Source of the DNA: Stomorhina lunata
Lineage: Eukaryota; Arthropoda; Insecta; Diptera; Rhiniidae
DNA length: 64,000 nt
Assembly: GCA_933228675.1 (NCBI GenBank)
Contig: OW121741.1
Span: 60,024,363-60,088,362 of the forward strand
Reading direction: 5' to 3'
Shown here: positions 55,061 through 64,000 of the stretch, piece by piece
Numbering within the stretch: the first letter of the stretch is position 1
Layout of the letters: each line of letters begins with the position of its first letter
Position numbers and translations under genes: made by a program
Notes under the pieces: generated by a model
What the model saw: only the letters and a program-made list of their open reading frames with translations
Told to the model about the DNA's origin: nothing
Database searches by the model: none

Positions 55061-57134
55061 CAGAAAACTTTCTTAAAAAAATGAAATGAAATGAAAAAAA
55101 TATTTTAAATTCGGCAATTTGCGGGACATCGAATTTGGAGTTTTGGCTATATCTCAGATTGTTATATACCGATTTTGATGATATTTAATATCGTTTTGCT
55201 TTACAGCAAATTGCCCAAAGTACGTGTCTAAGAAATTTTGTTTAGATTTTATGAGTATTGTTTCAGCAATATCTCAGGTGTTTATGAACCGATTGTAATG
55301 AAATTTGACAGCGTTCTTTGTGGGAGGATTTCCTTAAATCTGATATATGAATCTGATTATGAATACCATTCAAATTGTACCGATCGACTCAGAATCGGCA
55401 GGGGAATCGATTTCGCTACGTCCGTCTGTTTGTTTGTCCGTCCGTCTACCTGTATGTCCTTTTTTCTGTTGTGGTCAAATTTTTTTAGCTCCTGTTTTGT
55501 CGATATCTCAGATGTTTATTTTGATGAAATTTAATGGCGTACTTAGCAGGGATTACCTAAATTCTGGTGCATTCGGTATTTTATGGTAGATATAATTTAG
55601 TGTTTAAGCGATATTTCAGTTGTTCTGATCGACAACGATGAAATTCAGGGTAATTTTATCTAAAACTAAGAGTGCATACTAGGGCGTCTCGAAAAAATAA
55701 AGTTCGCCGTACACCATCGAATATAAAGCATTGCTATGAGGTAGTTTCGAAAAATTTTTTTTTAATTTTTTTCGTTGCACATTGGGGTCGCCAAAATACA
55801 TTTTTCGTTATATCTTCGCCATTTATAGTCGGATCTCGAAGTGTGATATATCGATGTTTTTGTCCCGAGGAGGCCAACATTTTTCTTTAATAGTCATTAT
55901 TCTAAGGTATCCGGTTCTAGTATTTATCTATCAGACCCCTGTTCCTACCACCCTAATGTACCACCCTAATATCAGAAAATTAAAGCTCTTAAAAAATCGT
56001 TAAACTTTTACTAAGGAAGTTTTTCGATTTTTCAAACCGATCTATTACAAACAAGGAATTTCTTATTTTGCCGCACATAGGGATCGCCAAAATACATTTT
56101 TCGTTATATCTTCGCCATTTACTGTCGGATCTTAAAGTGTAATATATCGATGTTTTTGTCTAACGAAGGCCAATGTTTTGCGATATTAATCATTGACCTT
56201 AAATACATTCTTCTACATAGTACCTACCCAAGATATCTTAACTCATACAACAAGAATTATAAAAATTTAAAATCTTTTAATCAATTATGTTTTAAAAAGA
56301 CTCAAGTTTGCTGTATTTTTGAGGGCTCTCAAGTTCTGAAAAAATGTGGCCCATGCGTTGCTCACCAGTGACAGCCATGGCAGATTAATGTACTACATGA
56401 ATAAAACGTTCAGTGTTTTGTTAAAGGCATCGATAATGACGAAAAATGTATTTGGGCGACCCCAATGTGCAACGAAAAAAATTAAAAAAAATTTTTCGAA
56501 ACTACCTCATAGCAATGCTTTATATTCGATGGTGTACGGCGAACTTTATTTTTTCCCCATATAAGTCGAGACGCTCTAGTGCATACCTTATAATTCTAAG
56601 GCTTGTATACATTGACAATCATTGTTAAAGCCTTGACCTAAATCAGTCCGCTAACTTCAGAGTTTTACATAACTTATCAAGAACTTTTACTAGTTGGATA
56701 ATTCGTATGAATTAAAGTACACAACCCTCACTGGGCAATGTGTTTTTAGGTTGCATGTCAGAATACTTAATCTTCATCAAATCGATGTGCTCATCAGCCA
56801 CCTGCCCAACCTAACCTTTGGGTCCATAACTATTCTAGATGATGACGCCTCCGAAAAGCTTTTCATTTTCCGACTCTTAATTTTAAAGACTATTTGTATA
56901 TAATACTAGTATAACCAAATATTGCTAGGAATTGCATTTAGTATGAACAAAAGAAAATTAATATACATATACATACATACATGTATTACATATCAAGCAT
57001 TTGTGTGGGGCTCAACTAAGTCAGTAATCAGAAACTATATAATTATCAATATACGATTTTGTTCTTTACTTTTGAAACACCATTGGTGAAGGGTATCCAA
57101 GATTCGGCAAAGCCGAATATACCACTCTTACTTG
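55061..57134 (+). mobile_element. INE-1/DINE-1-like element, duplicated 3' part, unit C, interrupted
   Basis: Same as 43,503-44,977 but missing the segment equivalent to 44,100-44,400 and carrying the nested hAT-like element. Ends at CTTACTTG, 57,134. Confidence 0.8.
55680..56578. mobile_element. hAT-like non-autonomous transposon, short copy
   Basis: TAGGGCGTCTCG to CGAGACGCTCTA, flanked by GTGCATAC at 55,672-55,679 and 56,579-56,586. The same octamer is single at the empty sites in unit A (44,421-44,428) and unit B (52,779-52,786), proving insertion into unit C after duplication. Sequence matches the 29.6-kb copy, in inverted orientation. The right arm is shortened so the perfect TIR is only about 130 bp. 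No transposase. Confidence 0.9.
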
Positions 57135-57622
57135 TTTAAAATACATTTGTACGGTTCTTTACCTTTGGGGTTCGTTAGTCTAGACCCCCACCAAGGATGT
57201 TTTGCGTTATAATCACCAGCAACAATAAAACGGGATCCTAATGATTTATAAAAGCATTCAAATTCTTCACATTTAACTGCGTGTCTTGGAGGGAAGTATA
57301 TGGAGTATATATTAATAGGTGCATTATTACAAGTTACTTTTACTCCAGCGGATTGTAGATAATCTTTTTGGAATTCTTTTGAAGGTTCATAACAAATTGA
57401 AGATTTGTTAAGCAAGCCTGCACCGGCATGGGCTTTTCCATCAGGATAATTTGTGGAAATAAAACCGTAACCTTTAATTTTTACATACGATTTTGAAGTC
57501 AGATGGGTTTCCGATATAAGAAATATGTCTATATGCTTTTCTTTCATAAAATAATCAACTTCATTTAAATTGTTCATAAGCCCATTCGTGTTCCAAACAG
57601 CTATTCTTAAGTTTACTTGCAT
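57135..57622 (-). pseudogene. Jockey 2 endonuclease fragment, unit C
   Basis: Third copy. Open from MQVNLRIAVWNTNGLMNNLN to the INE-1 junction, with GDYNAKHPWWGSRL intact and KGYGFIS instead of KGYDFIS. No RT attached. Confidence 0.8.
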
Positions 57623-58457
57623 AATTTGTTTATAAGAAGTGACATCATGTTCATGAGTGTGTTGGTAAGTTCTATTTGTTTATTTAATATTTTTTCAATA
57701 TTTTTCATGACACTGTTGGTACCTTCACTTGCAACATTTGCATAAGATTTACCTGCGAAAGTATTTTGATTTGAATTATAGTTAAATGGAGGGAAGCCTT
57801 TCTGTTGGCAGTAAAATGGCTGATTTACGTCAGATCGTTTCTCGGAATTTCTTTTTCTTAAATCATTTTGGTATATTTCACATCCTCTATAGCTGGCAGT
57901 ATGTTGTTTAAGACAATGCACACATTTAGGAGGCGTTTCACGATCTTTTGGGCAGTTTTTTGTTGGATGTCCAAGTCCACATTTAACGCATACAAAAGGT
58001 TTTTTGCAGTATGTTTTCGTGTGGCCGAATTGTTGACATCTGTGATATTGCACAATATCGCTTGTACTTCTGGGGGCCTCAATTTGCACCATACAGTGAT
58101 TGATGTCACGAATTTCAAAAACCTTTTTATTATTTGGGTTTGGATCTACATAGAACATTGGTAGTGGCTGCTTTGTAAATTTACTTTTAATATTATTCAC
58201 ATTTCTGACCAGATGACCTTTATAAAGAAGATCTGCTTTTATATCCTCCACTTTGGTAGAGAAATGACAAATCTATAAGACCGCTCATTTTTTAGTTGAT
58301 AGGTATGATAGCTAAAGTTGTTGGTATGAAAATACTTAACTAACTTACGATATGAGTCTACAGATTTAATATTAAGTTTAACTTGACCATCATATAAAGC
58401 TTTATAATTGAATTCAGAAGAATTGATTACACTACTTATACACTTTATCATTTTCAT
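57613..58457 (-). pseudogene. Jockey 2 ORF1, unit C
   Basis: Third copy of the Gag-like protein with three zinc knuckles and the same frame change at about 58,240. Nearly identical to unit A, with VRNVNNIKSK for VRNVINIKSK. The upstream 58,460-58,850 leader is retained as in unit A. Confidence 0.8.
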
Positions 58458-59925
58458 TACATGACTAACATTATTAATATTATCAGCTTCAATATCATCG
58501 TTAGCATCAGAGTTTTCAAAGTCACAAAAGGAGTAAACAGAATACGTCTGTTAACTTTGAATAACTCGTCGCGACTAATATAATAAATGAAATTAATAAA
58601 AAATGAAATGAAACACAATTGTCTCAAAATTACTTTTTTGTTTGTTTTTTTTTTTTTTAGTTTTGCTATAAGCGGTAATCAGCTGTTTGATTTAGAGCAA
58701 TGTTAAATTGGTTAAAAACAACTTCAGCTTATTTTAATTTTAAAACATGTTTTTGAGTTAATAGTATACTTGTCTATGGTTAACAAAATTTCTACTTTTA
58801 ACAAAAGTAAAATTTTTATTTCTTAAAGAGCACTTTGTTGTTGACTATGATTACACGGTGCAACATGAAAAAAATAACCACATACGGACACCACCACGAG
58901 ATAGAGGATCAAAAAAAGAAGACACGTGTCTTTCAGTTTTGTCAAATGTCCTCCCCTTTTTTGTGGGCGGGGCCTTAAAAATTTGGGCCTCTTTGTCATT
59001 TTTGCAATAAGGTGGTCATCTTCTCAGGCTCATATCTTCCAAACCGTTAGGAATTTTTTTTGAAACAAAGTTGTAGCTATTGTCATGAGGAATAAAAATA
59101 GTGAACACAAAAAATCAAAACGCCATCTTGAATATCAAAATCGCAAAAAACTAAAAAAAAAAAATCGATATTTTTTAGGCTTTTTTCACATGTTCAGGTT
59201 CCTACCTAGCAAACCGTTCAAAATTTAAGAAAACAATATACAACAAAAATGTAGCTAAGACCTCACTTAACAACTTTGTAGAACATACAAACATACTAGG
59301 AATGATCATTAACATAGTAAAGGTAGCGCTTAGGTAACCATAAAAATTAAAAATTTCCCGAAAAATGTTATTTTTAATGTTTTTTTTACTTCAACAAGAA
59401 AATATATAACCATATATAGTACAAATACCGCTACGTGAGGAAAGACAAGAAAGCCCATATCTTCCAGTTTTGGCCCAATTCACCACCATTTAACAGCATT
59501 TAGGTAGCGCTTAAGTAACGACAAAAGTGAAAAATTCAAAAATTAGCTCTTGTCATAAAAAAGAAAAATTCTCAACATATAAAAAATTAATCTTCAAGAT
59601 CAAGATCACAAAATTTTTAAAAATTGATTTTTTACCTGTTTATGGACAGGTTAAAAATTCAAGAAACAGACATCTAGAAAAGATACATTTTTATTGGACA
59701 ACTTTTTTGAATCATTCATACGAACATTCTATGAATGATCCTCAATATCGTTTAGGTAGCGCCTTGGTAACCGCAAAAGTGAACTGCTTTTTAGGCTAGG
59801 TAGCGCTTAGGTAACCGTAAAAAATTAAAAAAGTAAAAAAATCAGCTCTTGCCATAAAAAACCAAAAATCGATTTTTTACCTAAGCAGGTCCATAGGTAG
59901 CAAACCGTTCATTCAAGAAACAATC

Positions 59926-62300
59926 ATGAAACCCTGCACGCAATATATAAGTGATATTATGTTCGCACCGAGGCATTACAAAACACGACGTAAACGAGAG
60001 CTCAGCGGTGAAAGTTCTACGATTTCAATATGCAGTGTGAAAAAAAATTATTTTGCTACGTTTGCGGTCATCAAATTAGAAAAAAAAATTGGAAAAGAAT
60101 CTTCTAACTAGCGAATTCAGAAGAGCATATACGTTGTTTTTCGACGAAGTAGACTTGACCAGTGAAAATTACACACCTAATATAGTGTGTCGCCAATGCT
60201 ATAACAATATCATGGCATGGTTGAGTGGAGCAAAATTTAGTATGAAGTATTGTAAACCGGTAAACTGGATTTATCGCCCAGGTGCTCATGATGTAAACAT
60301 TGGCTATGCATGCGTAAATTACACACGTGGAATGAATCGACATGGTGAGAAGAATAAAATTTATAAAGCAACTGCAACAGCTACACTACCAGTGCTTGCA
60401 CCTGAAAATTTTGTACCGCCAAGGCCACCAAGTCCAGATCTCAGGACAGAATTTACAGGAATGAATACTGAAGGTGGTGTTACTTATGAAGATCCATTTG
60501 ACGCCGATTATGAGCCTCAACAAGGAAGAGATGGACCACAACTAATAACACAAATGGAAATGGATTTCATTGTGCCCACATTGGGATTATCGCAGCGGCT
60601 TGCCATATTTTTGACAGCGTTTTTAAAGCAAAGAAAATTAACACTTGCTAACGTTAACTCTTCGGCATACCGGAAACGGCAAGCTGAATTTCAGAACTTC
60701 TACACTCTACATAATGACAATTCGTTCGCTTACTGCAACGATATAAAAGCTTTGGTGGTAAAAATGGGAATAAATTACATCGCTAGTGAGTGGAGATTAT
60801 TTATTGATAGTTCTGTTTCAAGCTTGAAGGCAGTGTTATTGCATGTGTCGAACCGAAAACCTTGCATTCCGCTAGCAATCGGTGTCAACATGGAAGAAAA
60901 CTACGAAACATTGAAAAATATTATGGAAAAAATCAAATACTACGAAAATAAATGGAAGATTTGCTATGATTTGAAGGTCATCAACATTATGCAAGGGATC
61001 ATTGATAAAGGCGGCTTTCCCAATTTCTTTTGTTTTCGTTGTAATTGGGATTCGCGATCTCTGAATCAATTCGAATGTAATTCGTGGACACCAAAAGGAA
61101 ATGTGGTGGAATAAATGAAAGAACATAGACTGAAAAATGCACCTTTGATTGACAATACTCATGATATCTTGCTGCCACTGCTCCACATAAAATTGGGAAT
61201 TGTTAAAAAATTCATCGAAGTGGCTGTTATAAATTGTCCAAATGCATTTGACTATTTGAAAAGTGTTTTCCCAAAGCGTAGCGATGACAAAATTAAGAAA
61301 GGTATGTATTGTAGTAAACTAAATCCTATATTTTCCACCTTATTGTATATTTACTTTTCTTTTCTGTTTTTTTATCGTTTGATAGGAGTACTTAATGGCC
61401 CTGACATTAGAAAGCTTTTCAAGACAAATTTTGAGTGAGCGCTTGATGAAAATCATTCAATGGCATGGATGTATATTCAACGTGTATGCACCAGAGTCTT
61501 GGGAGGGGATCGAGACGCTGAGCCGGAAGCAAGAGAATGGGTGAAAGAAATGCTGTATTATTTTGAGAAAATCGGCGCATCGATGACATTAAAGCTGCAC
61601 TTTCTTCATTTTCATTTTGACGATTTTATGAAGCAACTGTCTACTGAATCCGATGAGCAAGGAGAACGGTTTCATCAAACCACAATGCCCTGACATTAGA
61701 AAGCTTTTCAAGACAAATTTTGAGTGAGCGCTTGATGAAAATCATTCAATGGCATGGATTTATCTTCAACGTGTATGCACCAGAGTCTTGGGAGGGGATC
61801 GAGACGCTGAGCCGGAAGCAAGAGAATGGGTGAAAGAAATGCTGTATTATTTTGAGAAAATCGGCGCATCGATGACATTAAAGCTGCACTTTCTTCATTT
61901 TCATTTTGACGATTTTATGAAGCAACTGTCTACTGAATCCGATGAGCAAGGAGAACGGTTTCATCAAACCACAATGCCCATGGAAAAACGGTACAAAGGC
62001 AAAAAACTAGACGCATTGCTTGCAGAGGTAATATCAAATATATTGATGCATTGCTTTGTATTCCTTTTTTGATTTTTGTTTTTATTTCAGGTATGTTGGT
62101 GGAGCCACAAGATTACCCTGTATGATGTCAATGAAGTATTTCAAGAAGAAAAAGCTTATGATGGAGGGCAGTCTGGAAGCAACGTACCCGTGCGCACCCT
62201 AAGTTCTGAATCAGAGTCAGATTCGGATGATTCGGACGACGAATTGGACCCACAACTTAAGAGAGTGATATTTACAAGTCCAGAGCCATCAACTTTATAA
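59926..62300 (+). pseudogene. DDE-like transposase, copy C
   Basis: Same architecture as copy A, with introns 61,302-61,385 and 62,028-62,090 and the same inherited defects (TAA at 61,112, TGA near 61,436, tandem duplication of about 290 bp). The first exon has one A fewer in the poly-A run (60,040), changing the break point (SVKKNYFATFAV). The region after GAHDV reads NIGYACVNYT, where copy A reads CVIYTCVNYT. The C-terminal acidic tail (SESESDSDDSDDELD) is intact here but shifted in A by a small deletion. Confidence 0.7.
61399..61979 (+). repeat. Tandem duplication (2 x about 290 bp) in transposase gene, copy C
   Basis: Same duplication as in copy A, both halves nearly identical to each other (EQGERF in both). 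Junction at about 61,689. Confidence 0.85.
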
Positions 62301-62814
62301 ACATGATACAAATATTTATTTATTTTATTTATTTCCATATTTATTTATCTTATTTTTGTGATATATGCCATTGTATATTAATGTTGAAATAACAACAAAA
62401 AAAATTAAAATAAAAAAATTTTACATATACGAAATGAAATTAAATCAAATGAAATTAAATAATTTTTGTATTAGAAATTGAATGTTCTATAAAGTTGTTT
62501 AATTAGATCTTATGTACATTTTTGTAGCTTATTGTTTTCTTGAATTTTGAACGGTTTGCTACGTATGGACTTAAACATGGGAAAAAAGGTAAAAAAATTG
62601 ATTTTTTTAAATGACGTTTTTTTCATTTTATGTGTTCACAATTTTTGTTCTTTACAAGGGTTACACAATATCTTTGCCTTAAAGAGAAAATGAAAGTTCC
62701 ACTTGGTTTGCAAAATATGCGCCTGAGAAAATGATTACTTTTTTAATGACACCAAGACCTCAAATCTTTGGGGGCCTCTGAAAAAACTCCTTTTTTATCA
62801 CGTAGTGGTATTTG

Positions 62815-63195
62815 TATATGGTTATATTTTTTATTGTTGAAGTAAAAAAAAAAATAACCATTGAAAATATCATTTTTTGGGAAATTTTTAATTTTTATGG
62901 TTACCTTAGCGCTACCCTTACTGTGTTAAGGATCATTCCTAGGATGTTTGTATGTTCTACAAAGTTGTTAAGTGAGGTCTTAGCTACATTTTTGTAGTAT
63001 AATGTAGCTAAGACCTCACTTAACAACTTTGTAGAACATACAAACATACTAGGAATGATCATTAACATAGTAAAGGTAGCGCTTAGGTAACCATAAAAAT
63101 TAAAAATTTCCCGAAAAATGTTATTTTTAATGTTTTTTTTACTTCAACAAGAAAATATATAACCATATATAGTACAAATACCGCTACGTGAGGAA
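62815..63195. repeat. Large palindrome at transposon C/D junction
   Basis: The right TIR of copy C (GTTAAGTGAGGTCTTAGCTA) faces the left TIR of copy D (TAGCTAAGACCTCACTTAAC) across a 12-14 base spacer at about 62,985-63,002. Arms continue outward through AGGAATGATC and ATATATAACCATATA for about 180 bp. Confidence 0.85.
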
Positions 63196-64000
63196 AGACA
63201 AGAAAGCCCATATCTTCCAGTTTTGGCCCAATTCACCACCATTTAACAGCATTTAGGTAGCGCTTAAGTAACGACAAAAGTGAAAAATTCAAAAATTAGC
63301 TCTTGTCATAAAAAAGAAAAATTCTCAACATATAAAAAATTAATCTTCAAGATCAAGATCACAAAATTTTTAAAAATTGATTTTTTACCTGTTTATGGAC
63401 AGGTTAAAAATTCAAGAAACAGACACCTAGAAAAGATACATTTTTATTGGACAACTTTTTTGAATCATTCATACGAACATTCTATGAATGATCCTCAATA
63501 TCGTTTAGGTAGCGCCTTGGTAACCGCAAAAGTGAACTGCTTTTTAGGCTAGGTAGCGCTTAGGTAACCGTAAAAAATTAAAAAAGTAAAAAAATCAGCT
63601 CTTGCCATAAAAAACCAAAAATCGATTTTTTACCTAAGCAGGTCCATAGGTAGCAAACCGTTCATTCAAGAAACAATCATGAAACCCTGCACGCAATATA
63701 TAAGTGATATGATGTTCGCACCGAGGCATTACAAAACACGACGTAAACGAGAGCTCAGCGGTGAAAGTTCTACGATTTCAATATGCAGTGTGAAAAAAAA
63801 TTATTTTGCTACGTTTGCGGTCATCAAATTAGAAAAAAAAATTGGAAAAGAATCTTCTAACTAGCGAATTCAGAAGAGCATATACGTTGTTTTTCGACGA
63901 AGTAGACTTGACCAGTGAAAATTACACACCTAATATAGTGTGTCGCCAATGCTATAACAATATCATGGCATGGTTGAGTGGAGCAAAATTTAGTATGAAG
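63000..64000 (+). mobile_element. DNA transposon copy D, truncated at both sides (window end)
   Basis: Begins inside the left TIR (equivalent to about 59,249) and continues to the window edge in the same orientation as copies A and C. It includes the four iterated motifs (63,074-63,092, 63,256-63,274, about 63,508 and 63,552). Confidence 0.8.
63679..64000 (+). pseudogene. DDE-like transposase, copy D, partial
   Basis: MKPCTQYISDMMFAPRHYKT start, the same A-run frame break as copy C, then EKNLLTSEFRRAYTLFFDEV and CRQCYNNIMAWLSG up to the window edge. Confidence 0.7.

Larger units (their letters stand above)
55061..62999. repeat. Tandem duplication unit C
   Basis: Third head-to-tail unit, starting at the CAGAAAACTTTCTT junction. 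It has a deletion of about 300 bp in the INE-1-like part (after GAAATTCAGGG, 55,650), a hAT-like insertion (55,680-56,578), and then the Jockey 2 5' half and the DNA transposon. It ends at the palindromic junction near 63,000. Confidence 0.8.
58857..62999 (+). mobile_element. DNA transposon with long TIRs, copy C (right end truncated)
   Basis: Enters Jockey 2 at the same site as copy A (ATTACAC at 58,850-58,856), so it is a duplicate, not a new insertion. The right arm stops inside the TIR near 63,000, where the next copy begins. The left TIR has a segment (CAGGTTCCTACCTAGCAAAC, about 59,195) that copy A lacks. Confidence 0.8.

Noticed and set aside
59527..59799. 90-codon frame in the transposon TIR, repeated at 63,280
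   Set aside because: It lies wholly within the inverted repeat, spans two iterated motifs, and is disrupted in copy A.

Overview
This window looks like AT-rich, transposon-dense DNA from a higher dipteran, probably a calyptrate (muscoid) fly. The inference rests on INE-1/DINE-1-like repeats with GTCY microsatellite cores, insect-type I-clade and Jockey-clade retrotransposons, introns of about 60 bp, and a decayed copy of the XRN1 (pacman) exoribonuclease gene. I see no intact single-copy host gene. Almost every recognisable coding stretch belongs to a mobile element or a pseudogene.

Layout. 1-3.9 kb: Ty3/gypsy-type gag-pol, cut by the left window edge. 4.7-7.1 kb: composite INE-1-like element. 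7.8-16.9 kb: intronless, frameshifted XRN1 copy. It is split at 10,455/16,342 by a 5.9-kb element with terminal inverted repeats that encodes a broken RAG1/Transib-type transposase and is itself interrupted by a second INE-1-like element. 17-19.5 kb: low-complexity, purine-rich and AT-rich DNA with a small inverted-repeat element. 19.5-23.3 kb: structurally complete PIF/Harbinger transposon (TTA target duplication, Myb/MADF-like gene on +, four-exon transposase on -). 24.1-33.0 kb: I-clade LINE on the minus strand, pierced by a third INE-1-like element and by a hAT-like element with 8-bp target duplications. 33-35 kb: AT-rich DNA, a 242-bp TTAA-flanked foldback MITE and an INE-1-like fragment. 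35.3-40.5 kb: Jockey-clade LINE with a tRNA-derived SINE (14-bp target duplication) in ORF1. 40.6-51.5 kb: second Jockey-clade LINE, split by a fourth INE-1-like element and by a 4.45-kb DNA transposon with roughly 1-kb inverted repeats.

43.5-64 kb is a local tandem amplification. A unit of about 8.34 kb (part of the INE-1-like element, the 5' half of the Jockey element, and the 4.45-kb DNA transposon) is repeated. Unit A is 43,503-51,844. Unit B (51,845-55,060) carries a large internal deletion. Unit C starts at 55,061. A further transposon copy begins near 63,000 through a palindromic TIR-TIR junction. The duplicated transposon encodes a degenerate DDE-like protein of a family I recognise only by motifs (FIDSS, YDLKV, GERFHQ, LHIKLG). 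With its long TIRs and iterated GGTAGCGCTTAGGTAACC-like motif, it is the best candidate here for something poorly described.

The nesting gives a relative history. XRN1 retrocopy, then RAG1-like element, then INE-1-like insertion. Separately, the LINEs landed first, then the INE-1-like and DNA elements inserted into them, then tandem duplication, then a hAT-like insertion into unit C only.
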